Source: Valencia hispanica
Taxonomy: Eukaryota > Chordata > Actinopteri > Cyprinodontiformes > Valenciidae
Reading direction: 5' to 3'
NCBI GenBank assembly: GCA_963556495.2
Contig: OY747700.1
Location: forward strand, 6,177,020 to 6,241,019
Length of the DNA stretch: 64,000 bases
In this document: piece by piece, positions 43,125 through 56,800 of the stretch
Layout of the letters: the number at the start of each line of letters is the position of its first letter
How positions within the stretch are numbered: the stretch's first letter is position 1
The notes under the pieces: generated by a model
What the model was told of the DNA's origin: nothing
Seen by the model: the letters and a program-made list of their open reading frames with translations, nothing else
The model's database searches: none
Program-made: the position numbers and the translations under genes

Positions 43125-44950
43125 TCTTAAAGTGGACAAATTATGTCTCTTTTTAAACAAGTTATAGCAGGTCTGTACAAAACATGTTGATGAAGTTCGT
43201 TGCACACAATGATTCTCACATAAAGCGATCTCACCGGCTCCATTCTCAACAATTTCATCCCCTTTTCAGAATGAGCCGTTTAGTCTAAGTCAAAAGTGTC
43301 TATATTTGTCTCTTTTGGGAGAAATTTACATTGGACAGATGAGGTTATTCAAATTCAATATCCATTATGATTGATGGAGATGGTTTGAAATTCCTCCTTT
43401 TCTCTCTTCTCTTTGCTCCTGCACTGTATCCATGGCGTCTCCTTTTCAACTCATCAGGGTTTTGTGGCTGCAGTTGAGGTATTATTTGAGCTTTTGTAAT
43501 GTTAATCAGCTGCTCCCAGTTGTAAACCACCTTGTTGTCATGGTTATGCATCATAACAAATGTCCAAAAATAAAAAAAGCATCAGCAAAAATCCTTCCAG
43601 CTGCACAGCATTCAAAATCAAAGAGAACAGTCGTCCACAAAAATAATGTTTCTACCAGAAATGGACGAATAAAGGTTTTTAAAAAGTAAAAAATCTAAAC
43701 GAAAGCAACAGAGCTACTCCAACATGCTGCCACCTTGAGCGGCGCAATTCCGGTACTACAAGCCCACTACACTCATCCATAATATCACAAAACCTAGTAA
43801 ATGCATACATGAAATAATAAAAACGATTTTAAAAACATAATTTCAAAAAGGCTGAATAAACAAATAACATTGGAAACCCTGTTTCCCTAAAGATCATTTA
43901 TAACATTAATCGGTAAGCGAAGAAATAAATACCTTTACTGGTTATGCTTGCATATAAAACGCTCTGCCCTGCGTTTAGTAACAGGGATCTTTTAAAATGC
44001 AGCCTGCCTGTCTGAGGATATAGAGGAGCTGTCCTACCCATAATCCTCCAATCAAAGTTCAAATCTGACCTCTTGATTTCACGGTTAAATGACCAAACCA
44101 ATAGGCAATGCCAGGCGTTAGAATTGATTCAGTTGTTGCTATGTAAAAAAAAAAAAAAAGACACCAAACGACCGAAGTGGATGGATCCGAGCACAAGCAG
44201 AGGGCTCTGTAACTTTTATGCAAATTAGCGGTTGTAGACCACGCCCACCCCTCTTGTTACTGTGGGTTTGCCACACTTTACAATGGAATGGAATCGAAAT
44301 TGGTGGGCGGGGTTAGACTAACGAGAGGCGGAGTTCGGCATGCGAGAGGCGGGGTTTAACAGGTGTGGGGCTGTTAAATCACAAATACCTCTTATTGCGA
44401 CCTTTTACAACAGAGGTGTCAAACTCATTTCCATTTAGGGCCACATCACGATCATGATTGTCCTTAAAGGGCCGGTTGTGGCAGAAAATGTTGACAAAAC
44501 TATCTCTAACAAAATGTTAAAATATTAATAAATATCTCTGCATTAGACAAGTACTTCTTAAAATAAAATACTTTGAATTAGGATTATTCAAATAAACACG
44601 GATTTGATTTGACGGATAAAATAATATTTAGGTGCACATAAATATAACTTAAAGGTTCTATTTATATGGTCCTCTAGAGTTTAGAGGGCCACATAAATGG
44701 CTATGGCGGGCCGGATTTGGCCCCCGGGCCTTGAGTTTGAAACGTGTTTTACAATAAGGCACTTTTTCAAATGGCTTATAGAAGTACGAGATTTCTGATA
44801 GCAAAAATTTGCTAACATTTTTTTTTTTTTTATGGATGGAAGGCTTTTTATTCATGTTTGGAGTGTTTATAGGGGCAGCAGAGACCCAAATGGCAACACA
44901 AAATTATTTTAAAAAAGTTACAGTTGGATTATATGTTCCCTTTAAACCAA
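43125..44950. mobile_element. Second copy of the short repeat, interrupted
   Basis: The left half (43125-43285) and right half (about 44200-44400 and 44755-44945) match the copy at 40205-40592. About 900 bases of unassigned DNA (43290-44195) and a hAT MITE (44411-44746) separate the parts. Confidence 0.5.
44411..44746. mobile_element. hAT MITE with perfect 8-bp target duplication
   Basis: Left end CAGAGGTGTCAAACTCATTT and right end CCTTGAGTTTGAAACGTG are inverted. TTTTACAA is duplicated at 44403-44410 and 44747-44754. 336 bases. The GTGTCAAACTC terminus is very common in fish genomes. Confidence 0.9.
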
Positions 44951-45080
44951 TGAGGTCCAGGATCCCGAGTTCCCGAGCAGGAGACGGACCTGAGACCTAT
45001 ATAGTCCAAACAGAACCACTTCTAACCAGTTCTGTTTGAGCTCAGTACAGCCTGTCCCTCAGTGACAACCCTGCTTGTTT

Positions 45081-45525
45081 TGTGGTGGAAAATTGTTATG
45101 CAATTAGGAATTAAGTGTATATTCTCAGTTTAGTGAATGCATCTAGGGTAAAATGACAAGCTTATTGTTCCAGCTTAATGTTATGAGAAAGATATATGTG
45201 TCAGGTCACCAGAGAGACAGTCGCCGGGGCAGTAAGATAACAGTCTGGCCTTCGGATGAGCTGCTTTATGCGTTGATATAAGACTTGCATGAAGCAGTTC
45301 TCTGGAGGCGGGGCGTGAAGGTTGGAGAAGACGTCTACAGAGATAAACAGTGATTGCTGAATACTATTTAAGCGGTTAGTTAGAAAGGTTGGTTAGGGTG
45401 ATGCACGAGTAACTCTGTCCCCTCCATTGTCTGGCCAGACATGTTTGAATTAAATACTTAAACGCCTTCTGGGACTCAAGTCTTCTTTATTATGGAAACC
45501 CTGAGATACTTTTTTTGCCATTACA
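45081..45525 (+). repeat. Left (5') LTR
   Basis: 445 bases. ATACTATTTAAGCGG (45361-45375) could be the TATA-type box and ATTAAA (45450-45455) the poly(A) signal. It differs from the right LTR at roughly 12-18 positions and one short indel near 45180 (by eye, about 3-4%). Confidence 0.92.
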
Positions 45526-45527
45526 CT

Positions 45528-45545
45528 TGGCGCCCAACGCAGCCT
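45528..45545 (+). promoter_or_regulatory. Primer-binding site of the LTR element
   Basis: TGGCGCCCAAC followed by GCAGCCT. The first 11 bases fit the 3' end of a tRNA-Lys; the rest matches less well. Confidence 0.65.
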
Positions 45546-48500
45546 CAGCGAACAGAATGGACCGGCAGGGACAGGGTCAAGGGAGTTCCTAGCGTCCTGG
45601 GAAAGTTTCTCCCAGCCTCTTACCTCCAGTAGCTGTTTGGGAGATGGAGGCCTTGAAGCGTCTCTGTCGGCCCGGCTGTCGCCTGAGACAGAACCTGGTA
45701 AGACTGAGTCCTTTAAATAAATAGTGATAACAGAATTTTATTTGCACTCTCAGGAGGTGAAATATTTGCTAGTGGTTTCGTGTTTATTTACTTACACGCG
45801 GTTGATTGATTGATTACTTAATATAATACATATACTTATATATAATTGTATGGTTAATTATTTAATAAATGTTAAAGAAAGTATCGGGTTTTTGCTCCGG
45901 GTTTTACCTGGGAGCACGGCAGTTGGACAAGTGGTCAATTATTAAATTGATTATTTTCCGACGAGGTTTTTTTAGGCTTTTGTTTCACTCAAGAAAGCTA
46001 GAAAGCGATGGGGGAGACGTCCTTCATGGGAACTGGGTACCCAGGCAGACAATCGGGTCTGTAATCTAGCAACACTTCACCTCCAGACAGTCCAATATGT
46101 CGACAGAAAGAAAAAAATAAAATAAAAATAAAAGAATTAATGGGCCCAGGGGAGGAATTTGGATAATCCGAAAGAAAATCTAAAAGTTATGTCATTTCTT
46201 TGTGGTTTATTTATGTGGTTTTGTTTATTTCTCTTTTATTTACTCTTGTTTGCTTCTTCCAGAACTGGAGTGTTTGAGCATTAAGATCATTTGTTTGATG
46301 ACTTGGTATAATGCAGAATGTCACACACACACAGTTATTGTTACACATTCCATTGTAGAACTGCTGGTGAGTTTCGCTGAGTTGTCCTGTGTTTTTCTTC
46401 AGGCTGGTTGGGACCCCTGCCTTCGGTCCAGCGGCGCCTGGGGAGGGCCACAAGGAGCCCTAGTACCTCCCCCACCCTTGGAATAAGGGGTTTGGCAGCC
46501 ATAACAAAGGCGGAGGCCGGACTCCGGCCTGAATGCGGGCTGACCAGTGGGCAGAGGGGAAAACTCTTGCTCAGGTGAGATGAGTTATTTGGGGGCTGTG
46601 GTCCCTGAAACATGGCGATTAGCTGGATCGAGGGGGGGGGGGGCCCTGGGCCAGCCAGCCTGCAGATGACCCAGCGAAATTCAGGCAGGACAAAAATACA
46701 CACAGCTGAAATGCAATTAAGAAATGCTTGCCGACTGATGTAGCTGTATTTTATCTCTGTGACACCTGCCTATGACACACATACAAACTCCCTTAGGAAA
46801 GTAAATCTTGTTTTGTTTTTTTGTTGTTTCTGCCAGAGGACCCTTAGAGCGAAATGGGTCTCAATGGAAGCAGGCCATAATTTCTGATTCTTACTATTTC
46901 CTATGTTGATCTAATTGTTTTGTTATTGTGTTGTAATTTGTAAGGGAAAGTTGATGTGCAACTAAACCAAATTTGTTTGTTTTAGACAGACGGGGTAAAG
47001 CAGACAACGAAACTGCTACGGCTCTGAAAAGGTGATGATTCATCATCCGGTGAGTTTAGTCTAATTAGAGCTTAAAGACGGTGTTGCACACAGTTATCTG
47101 GTAAATGGTCAAGAAGTCTTTTCTTTTCTCTCCTAATGCTCTCTGTCAGGAGAGTCCACATTTATTTCATTTTGGTTTAAAGTTATTTGATGGAATTGTT
47201 ATTACACTAAGTACAAGTTTCCTTAGGTGTTGCAGCTTGTGTGCACTAACTTAGAAACGGAAACGTTCCTATTTTACCACTAGAACAAATAGCAAAGAGT
47301 TGATTGGGGCATTTAGGGTACGTTGTGATTTTTACCCTGACTGACTTGATTAATACTAAGCTGACTGACAGTGAAAACATATTTTCCTTTCTTTCTGGGA
47401 CAATTGGGCTGATTTGTTTCCTTGTATTTTGGGGTTTGTTGTAAGAAAGTAATAAATTTTAGAACTGTGAACATTAACTAAAGTAACTTGGACTTGTACC
47501 ATAACACTGCTTAGATTTCGCCACAGCTGTGAAGGACGAATTTTTTTATCAGCTTGCAAGGCGCTAATGTAAACAATCGCGAGACTTAAAAAAATAACAA
47601 GACTTTGCTGTGAGCAGCAACAGTAAAACAACATTGTTTAGGCTATAATTTGAACACAACTAAAAATTTAAACTTTAGGTTTCTGCTGGGTAACATTAAA
47701 ATAAAGATGACTGGTCCTTAGGATACTTAGGTCTTAAATAAATGGAAAAAAGTTAAATACTAATCTTATCTGGAGAACATTCAAGCGTCAGAGCAGTTAG
47801 TGGGCCTTATTAGAAATTTTGCTTGGAAAATTACTAAATTGATCTCAAGCTGTGAAGTATTCTGTGTCTCCTTCCAGGATAAGGGGGCAAGAGGTCAGGA
47901 AAGGTTTGTTCCTAGAAATCTGATGGTTTTGTCACTCTGGTGGGTAAACACAGGAAGTTATATAAGTGAGTCTTAATATAAGGCACCTGATTTTGTAATT
48001 GAAGGGAAGTCGTCTCACTGTTTTAAGTAAATATTAATATACCTGAAATGTTTTTTAGGGGCCTTCATATATAACAATACAGTGGTCCTAAGAGTTTGGA
48101 ATTTTGCTTATTACAACCAATGCAAGTTTCAATTTCAACTGAACCAGAATGCAAATCAGGCTGGTTCTCATTCTTTTTTTGCTTTTTTTTCTAGAATGAC
48201 TGACCACTTTGTCCACAGGGGAGGAGTCATGTTCGAGGTTCGACCCAAAAAGGTATGGACAAGTGGCTTGGGAGGTTACCTGTGCGTACCTGAGTTTGGG
48301 GGCTGCATATATATTTTGGCTTATTTGGGGCTATGGTGAAGGGAATTCAAATTCTAACATTTTCTCTTAGACCTTACAAGGGAGGCTCAGAAGTGTGATC
48401 CCCTGTAGCTGTAAAAACACTCTTTAAAATAGCAATAAATAATGAAACGTAATGAGAACATGAAATGTTGGAATTTAATTGCTTGTTTCCAACTGAATGA

Positions 48501-51500
48501 GCATACTGAATTACTAATGTTGGACACTGTTCAGCCAATTGTTATACTTTCTTGTAGTAAAAGCAAATCCAACAAAACGTAATTGTTTGTCAACAGTGAC
48601 GTATCACTTTTCAAATTAAGAAAGCAAATAATATATAATCACTTGGTGTTTAGGGGTAAAAATCAAATCCTGAACTATAGATTTCACAGTTAGTTTTGTT
48701 GTAGCTCTCTTGGCTTTTATCAAAGCCTAAATTATTTGAGGCCTGTTGTGAGAATTTTTCTGCGTATCATTTTTTATAAAAGAAGATTTGAATGGCTTAA
48801 TGTGGAAAAAAATATGTTGATCATGTTAAAGGTTAAGTCTCTGTGGTAACTGAGATATGTATTGTTATGTTGAACCAACATGTGAGAAGCTCAAGGATAC
48901 TCTCTGTGTCTTGGGTCACCAACATGTGAGATGTGTCTGCATGCTGACTGAAGGACGTGGGAACCACTCCATTATCTTTTCTCATCCTTGTTAAATATTA
49001 TTTCCATAATAGGCTTTTTAATGCATCTGACATTCATTTAGTATCAGTGGATTGCTCGGGATCTCAGGATTATAAATATGTCATTGCTCTATCTGAAAAA
49101 CTAAACGCAACAGATCTAGGAAACTGCAATCTTAACATCAAGTGATCTTGGATAAAAATAGATCAAATAAAACAGAGAATATTCCAATTTAAAGCATAAT
49201 GAATGATGGATGATTATTATGATCTATATTGGTGCATATGAGTCAGATTTAATGTTTAAAATAAACTATATTATCTTGAAAACTTGCTGTAGTTTTAATG
49301 GTGATAATATAATAATGATTAATTATCTAAACGTGACTCAGTGATTTACTGGAGAATAAATTCCTACATCAGTTTTGAAAACATATTTGCTGGAACACAT
49401 TTCCAACAATCATTAATAATGATATTTTTCTGCAAAGTGCAAATATGAATAAACATTCTTTAGTCTATTTGATTTATTATGCTGGTTTTTTCAAAGCAAT
49501 GCTTCAAATTAATGTGAGAGATGGAAATTACATTTACCTGAATCTAATATTTGAGTATTTTCTAACCTGAATCCATATTAATTTCATAGCCTATTAAATG
49601 GAAAATCATAAAACAAACTTAGGATTAGAACATTAAATGATAAAGAATAAAGCTTTAGCCACACCTCGACCAAAAATAACTTTTCCTTAATGATAGTAAT
49701 GTTTAATAAAAATGTTAAATAACAATGACACATTTGGGAAACACTAGGCTACCTGTTTCAGGTGCATATGTGAAAATGATGCATTTAGTGCAATCTTTAA
49801 GCCAACAGGTGTGACCTACACACACAGTGGGGTTTAACTTGGTTTCTATTTTTTAAAATTTAGTTTACTTCATTAAGACAAATGATGATAAAAATAGATT
49901 CAGAATTTCGGTCACTGTTCTAAAGACGGGACAAATGTGCGCATTATATGCTATTGATCGCATAAAAAACAGGGTGTCAGAATAATAAATGTGAGACCTA
50001 CTATCAAACCGCAGTAAATTCTATTCAGTTGTAGCACTCTTTAATTTTTGATGTTTTTTTTGTGTGTTCCTTTTAATAAAAGACTAAATGAGACAGGAGT
50101 AAAGAGGCTAATTTTAAAATATAAGCTGTCTAAAATACTGAGTAGAGATAAAAGTGGGCAAATACATAATTACTTCGGTAAAGTATAAAGTATAACTCAA
50201 GTTCTACACAGAAACTGCAATGAAGAAAAGTTTATTTCGTAAGCAAGAGTATCAGGTTCAGGTAAAAAGGTTACTTGACATCATTGTTATTAAAATAGAG
50301 TGGCATACTCAAATCTGAATGTGCAACTGAGTTAGATAAATTGAATTAGAGATGTTTTACAGTTGTACATGTTTTATAATTGTGCATTTAGAATAAATGT
50401 ATTATTTTCCCAAGGAGTTAACAGAGAATAAATTGTAAGAAACAGATGAGCAAATAACAGCAGCAGAGATATTAATTAGGTAAATAAACTGTGTCCTGAG
50501 TAAATTTTTTTTAACTAAGGTGGTTGCAAATATAATCCTTATTGTAACATCAATTAGATTCTGGAAAAGCAGGGTCTGAAGAAGTTGTCTAATTCAACTC
50601 AAAATACTTTATTGATCCCAGAGGGAAATGAAGTGTTTTGTAGCTAATGCAAGTAGGACTAAAATTCTTAAATACATTAGGTGTATGATGTGGGGAACTT
50701 ATTAATTTTTGGTTTTGCAAGGCAAGGCCAGGCAATTTTATATGTATAGCACACTTTCAACAACAAGCTAATTCAAATATAAGAACCTAATTGCAAACCT
50801 AAATGTTTGGGATATGATCATCTGGGGGTTGAAGCTGCCTCAGCAGTGACAGCAGCAGGATACACAGGTTCTGAGGTTATGCCTTATGCATGACCTTTAA
50901 CCTACCATGTTTCTTTTCTCGACACTGGAGAAGCAGTTGAAGTTATTGTTTCCTTGTTTCTTGATTTTTAAGGCATGTGCAAGACGATGCCTTAAAAAAA
51001 GGGGGGATTGGATTTGATAGATATTGGAACAGATTTTTCAGGGATTATGAAGAGAACTGTAACACAGGTTTAATTGAGTTTCTTGTGAATCATAACTCCG
51101 TCATGAATTAATAGGTTTTTTTACTACCTGGACTTGACATCTGACTTCATATTCCATTTGGGTTTGGGTTCAGACTTGTAGTACATATTGTGTCTGGGAA
51201 GTTTACAAAGTTTTAATTTGATCTGAAAACCTTCTTTACTTCTTGCTGGGAGTAGTTGGTTCTTGGGATTTTTTACTCTCACAAGTTGGAATGGTTGGTT
51301 GTCTTTTTCTTGGCATGGATTTAGTACAGAGTGATTTGGGGACATTTACCTTAATTATAATCTAGCTTCAGTTGATGAGGTTTGGCTCATTAACCAGGTT
51401 GTGAGTTGTTTAGAATTGCTTTTGCACACAGTTGCATCAGGTTGATCTGAAACCATACTCCGAGGGTGTGGGTTATACTTGTCATAATCATCCTATTCAT

Positions 51501-52143
51501 CTTTTGTGAATTGGCTCACCTATGTTTGAACATCAATGCTCTAATACCTAATTAGCTCAGCTCCCAAGGGTCGCATTGGGAGATTCTCACTGGAGGACCT
51601 TCTGAGGAGTGACCACTCTCTCCTTTCCGGAGAAGGACTGATCGGTGGCTACGGGTCACTGGATGCTGGCGGAGGCTGACTTCACGGCAACAGACAACAA
51701 ACAGCTCAAGGGAAGAGTATACGTTTCAACATCTAGTGTTGATGTAATACCCTCTGAAGTGTACTGGAAGATGCTACATAATTTCTCCTGTTCTGTGTTT
51801 TATCTAGAACATCCTGACCGATGACGAGACCTGTGGATGGCCGCCTCTGGGGCGAGGGGCTGTTGAGATGACATTTTGCCCACAAGGAAATGGCGTAAAA
51901 AGACCCCGTGGGTTTTCGGTCTCAATGCACAGGAGTCTCAGCAAAGTCATCTGGAAGGATCTAATATTTGTCACTGTGAGCTAATTCCATGGCCAAACAT
52001 GTCTCATGTCTGATTGTAATTTGTGTTTTGAACATTGTCCTTTTTTGGATCAACCTACCAACCTTTTAGGGAGATTTGTGATAGCACTTTAGAATTTTCC
52101 CTTTATATTTATGATATTAATTAAGTTAATAAAAGTCGGGAAT
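45546..52143. other. Interior of the LTR element, non-coding
   Basis: A leader with a donor-like CCTGGTAAGA (45689-45698) is followed by AT-rich sequence with only short frames. Later inserts include a reverse Rex1 3' tail (50590-50635) and a LINE-tail-like GGCAAGGCCAGGCAATTT (50722-50739). 51540-52110 is richer in GC and may be a remnant of the 3' coding part; I could not identify it. Confidence 0.55.
50590..50635 (-). mobile_element. Rex1 LINE 3' tail fragment
   Basis: CAAAATACTTTATTGATCCC plus AGAGGGAAATG is the reverse complement of the Rex1 terminus seen at 17550-17590. Only the tail is left. Confidence 0.6.
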
Positions 52144-52582
52144 TGTGGTGGAAAATTGTTATGCAATTAGGAATTAAGTGTATATTCTCTGTTTAGTGAA
52201 TGCATCTAGTGTAAAATGACAAGCTTATTGTTCCAGCTTAATGTTTATTATATGTGTCAGGTCACCAGAGAGACAGACGCCGGGGCAGTAAGATAACAGT
52301 CTGGCCTTCGGATGTGCTGCTTTATGCGTTGATATAAGACTCTCATGAACCAGTTCTCCGGAGGCGGGGCGTGAAGGTTGGAGAAGACGTCTACAGAGAT
52401 AAACAATGATTGCTGAATACTATTTAAGCGGTTAGTTAGAAAGGTTGGTTAGGGTGATGCACGAGTAACTCTGTCCCCTCCGTGTTCTGGCCAGACATGT
52501 TTGAATTAAATACTTAAACGCCTTCTGGGACTCAAGTCTTCTTTATTATGGAAACCCTGAGATACTATTTTTTGCCATTACA
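52144..52582 (+). repeat. Right (3') LTR
   Basis: 439 bases, nearly the same as 45081-45525, ending GCCATTACA at 52582. The pair's divergence dates the insertion as old but not ancient. Confidence 0.92.
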
Positions 52583-53500
52583 GTTTCCTCACAATAATGT
52601 ATCAAATGTATTTTGATTAAAAAAGCAACATGGAAACAAGCCAAAGGGTTTAGTTTTGAGAGTTTAAAGCTGCTGCAGCATAAAAAAAAACACATCTGAG
52701 TGTCTTATTTTGAAAGGATCCACCAGAGTGTTTCAAATTCTAAATCCTGTCTCTTTTATTATATTTATACTTTAAATGTCCTTATTAAAAACAAAGCCGA
52801 AGCAGAGTCTTTCTTTATGTGCACAAACATGGGGAATAAAGCTTATTCTAATTACTGTATTTTATTATGAAAGGACCCGGTGCATCATTTCCCTTCCTGT
52901 CAGGGTGCTTTATTTTGAAAGAACGGTTACACTTAGGTTTAAAGCAGAAATGAAGATCTTGATCTTCTGATTTTTGTTTTTAAAATGTCTTTACAGATAT
53001 TCATGGTCAGTGAATAAAAAGAAAAGTGTTTGAAACATTTCAGTGGATGAAACACACATCAGCTGGTCCTTTTCCTGAAGAGAAGTTGGTATCTGATTCC
53101 GACGCCAGTAAAGGACCATGCCACTGTTTTTTGTTTTTTTTTAAAGAACCCGAACCACATTTGGTCCAGCTCTAGATCGGGATCTAAAAACAACCAAGCA
53201 GGCCACAACTGGAATGGATCTTTCTACACTGATAACATAATCTTAGGAAAATATAATTTCAGATCTTTTTTCTTTTTCTACGCATGCAGCTTTATTTCTT
53301 TCACTGGTATTTTGACCACACAATCCTATAATGCGTGTAGAACAGTCCAGCCCAGTTCTGACCAGTCTGAGTATTTAAAAATGTTTAACCTCCAGATGAA
53401 GTGGTCCAGACTCTTTTGAAATAAATAAAATAAATTGGAATGGCCCTTTAATTGCGCCTCATTTCGGAAGCTAACTTCATTACTGATGCTAACAGCGGCT
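52583..53500. other. Intergenic, upstream of pgm2l1
   Basis: AT-rich with no recognised gene or repeat. GC content rises from about 53450. Confidence 0.5.
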
Positions 53501-53830
53501 AGCTGCGGCTAACGGTAGCCGCGCAGGCTGGAGGAGGAGGAGGCGGCGGACGGTGACGCACTGCAGCTGCAACAACAACCCCGGCGGTGGCTGCGTGCTG
53601 TTTGGGGGGAAGGTAGAGGGCAGACAACCGGCAAAACACAGCAGCAGTCGTTGTTCCATCCTGCCCGATGGCCGAGCGTCAGTGAGCGCTCTGCGGTCTG
53701 TCAGCATGGAGGACACCGCGGGAACCAGAGGAACCGGGGACCTAAACGCGAACATGCGGTGGCAGAGTACCGGGGACCTGCAGCTGGACAAGGCGGCGCA
53801 GCGGTGGTTGGACTGGGACAGGGTGAGTGT
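53500..53830 (+). promoter_or_regulatory. CpG-rich pgm2l1 promoter and first exon
   Basis: GC- and CpG-rich stretch covering the start codon, including GGAGGAGGAGGCGGCGGACG (53531-53550). No TATA box. Confidence 0.55.
53706..53822 (+). CDS. pgm2l1: pgm2l1 exon 1
   Basis: 39 codons from [20 protein letters not shown] to [10 protein letters not shown], donor GTGAGT. The start ATG at 53706 is chosen because GDLNAN follows shortly, as in human (GDLNSN). Confidence 0.88.
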
Positions 53831-56800
53831 CTGTTAACCCCGGGGTAGCAGCAGGTTACCGTTATTCCGGACCTCCTTTGAAAACACGAAGCTTTAACGT
53901 AGAATCTCACATAAACGAGCAAAAAAATGCAGAGAGGATTAAAATAAACTGCGGATATATCAGCTGATGCCTCCTGGGAAAATCGGCGTGGTTATTTTCT
54001 ATAAAAGAAGCACCTTTCCGCCATGAAATAAAACTTTTATCAGGTGTTTGTTAACGCGTTAAGATCAGGTGATCATATAGAAAGGCAGAGACTCTGCTGA
54101 ACAGTAACACTTGAGCTGCATCCCTGTTAGCCGAATTCATCTTTACATCAGATTAATACAGAAAACATGCAGACCGAACCCCCTGGTTCTGATTATTTTA
54201 GTCTGTGGTCTTAGAAAGTTAAACCTCCGGGGCAGAACATGGGGGTTCTGAGTCAGGACGGGGGGTTTAGTGGGCTGCAGATTAAACAATGTGGGTTATC
54301 AGGTGATTTTATAGCAGCATGACTCAGCTGTTACATTTATGAAAGGCCTGCACGGTCAAAGGGTCGGTGTATGGGTTTATTCCCCATCCTCCAAACCAGC
54401 AGGAACAACCTGGAAGCAGAGGTTGTCGGATCAACTCTTTGAGGACGTGTCCTCCTTGAATCAGAGGACAGGTGGTCTGCAGAGGGGTCCAGTCATGGTT
54501 TAGGATGATGGGAGTAAATTACATCCTCTTTCAGACTCATTCATCCATCGGTTCACGGCTTAATGACCCGTAAATCCATCAGCAACATTCCAGCATGTCT
54601 GAACGCTTTAAAGGAAATAAAACGTTTGCTTGTCTTAAACCAGATTATAGAATGAGACCAAATTAAACTCGGATGTCTTTCCTGATATATTCCCTGATGC
54701 CCAGCCAGGACCTCCTTGCTGCCCTCATGGCTCCGTGGGTTTAAAGGTCACCGTGACCTCCTCTGTAAATGTCAGCAGCTGGGAAACGATTCCCTCCTGT
54801 TAGGATCTCTATCTTTATCCTCGGAGCTGATCGACCTCGGAGTCGATGGAAACGATTCGTACAACAGAAATAAAGGGAAGCAGTCTGAAACCGAACCAGA
54901 TTAAAACCCATTCTTTTGGTTCTGAGCCTGCTGACATACGTGAACTGGTTTAAGTCCAACTGTGGCGGATCTCAGGGCTGGATACAGACAGGGAGCCAGT
55001 TAACCCAAATGGATCAGAGCACTATACTGAACTGAATGTCATCAGGGTGTGTTGGAAGCGTTTTGTGTTCATGTTGAATGTTCTCTGGGTTTCTGTAGAA
55101 CCCCTGGACCCGGGCTCAGGTGGACTCTCTGGTGGCAGCGGGTCGTCTGGATGATCTGAGGTCCAGACTCTGCAGCAGGATGAGCTTCGGTACCGCTGGT
55201 CTCAGAGCGCCGATGGGAGCCGGATTCAACCGGATCAACGACCTTACCATCATCCAGTCCACACAGGTTAGAGACCAGTTAATAAACCAGTAATACGAGT
55301 TAATACACCATTAATACCAGTTAATACACCATTAATACCAGTTAATACACCATCAATACAAGTTAATACATTAGTAATACCAGTTAATAAACCATTAATA
55401 CGTTAATATGCCATTAATACATGTTAATACATTAGTAATACCAGTTAATACACCATTAATACGTTAATATGCCATTAATACAAGTTAATACATTAGTAAT
55501 ACCAGTTAATACACCATTAATACGTTAATATGCCATTAATACAAGTTAATACATTAGTAATACCAGTTAATACACCATTAATACGTTAATATGCCATTAA
55601 TACAAGTTAATACAATATTAATACCAGTTAATATGCCATTAATACCAGTTAATACACCAGTGATACCAGTTAATACATCATTAATATCAGTAATATACCA
55701 TTAATACAAGTTAATACATTAGTAATACAAGTTAATACATTAGTATTACCAGTTAATACACCATTAATACAAGTTAATACACCATTCATACCAGTAATAT
55801 GCCATTAATACACCAGTAATACCAGTTAATACATCATTGATACAGTTAATACACCATTAATACAGTTAATACACCAATAATACCAGTTAATACACCATCA
55901 ATACAAGTTAATACATTAGTAATACCAGTTAATACACCATTAATACGTTAATATGCCATTAATACAAGTTAATACATTAGTAATACCAGTTAATACACCA
56001 TTAATACGTTAATATGCCATTAATACAAGTTAATACATTAGTAATACCAGTTAATACACCATTAATACGTTAATATGCCATTAATACAAGTTAATACATT
56101 AGTAATACCAGTTAATACACCATTAATACGTTAATATGCCATTAATACAAGTTAATACAATATTAATACCAGTTAATATGCCATTAATACCAGTTAATAC
56201 ACCAGTGATACCAGTTAATACATCATTAATATCAGTAATATACCATTAATACAAGTTAATACATTAGTAATACAAGTTAATACATTAGTATAACCAGTTA
56301 ATACACCATTAATACAAGTTAATACACCATTCATACCAGTAATATGCCATTAATACACCAGTAATACCAGTTAATACATCATTGATACAGTTAATACACC
56401 ATTAATACAGTTAATACACCAATAATACCAGTTAATACACCATCAATACAGGTTAATACATTAGTAATACCAGTTAATACACCATTAATACGTTAATATG
56501 CCATTAATACAAGTTAATACATTAGTAATACCAGTTAATACACCATTAATACGTTAATATGCCATTAATACAAGTTAATACACCAGTAATACCAGTTAAT
56601 ACATCATTGATACAGTTAATACACCATTAATACAGTTAATACACCAATAATACAAGTTAATATACCATTAATACAAGTTAATACACTAGTAATACCAGTT
56701 AATACAATATTAATACAGGTAATATATCATTAATTCAAGTTAATACACTAGTAATACCAGTTAATACACCAATAATACCAGTTAATATAACAATAATACC

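Larger units (their letters stand above)
45081..52582 (+). mobile_element. Decayed LTR retroelement (endogenous-retrovirus-like)
   Basis: Two long terminal repeats flank 6.6 kb. The LTRs begin TGTGGTGGAAAATTG and end GCCATTACA. The host 4-mer GTTT is repeated outside both ends (45077-45080 and 52583-52586). Two bases after the left LTR, TGGCGCCCAAC (45528-45538) resembles a tRNA-Lys primer-binding site. A purine stretch AAAAGTCGGGAA (52132-52143) lies just before the right LTR. No frame longer than about 100 codons survives in the interior, and no gag, pol or env sequence was recognised, so it cannot move by itself. A 4-bp duplication and this LTR start are features shared with foamy-like and some other retroviruses, but the class cannot be settled here. 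Confidence 0.85.

Noticed and set aside
45546..52143. Retroviral gag, pol or env genes
   Set aside because: Only short frames without recognisable motifs; none could be supported.
42728..53700. KCNE3 gene expected between lipt2 and pgm2l1 by human order
   Set aside because: No matching frame was found; the interval is filled by repeats and the LTR element.
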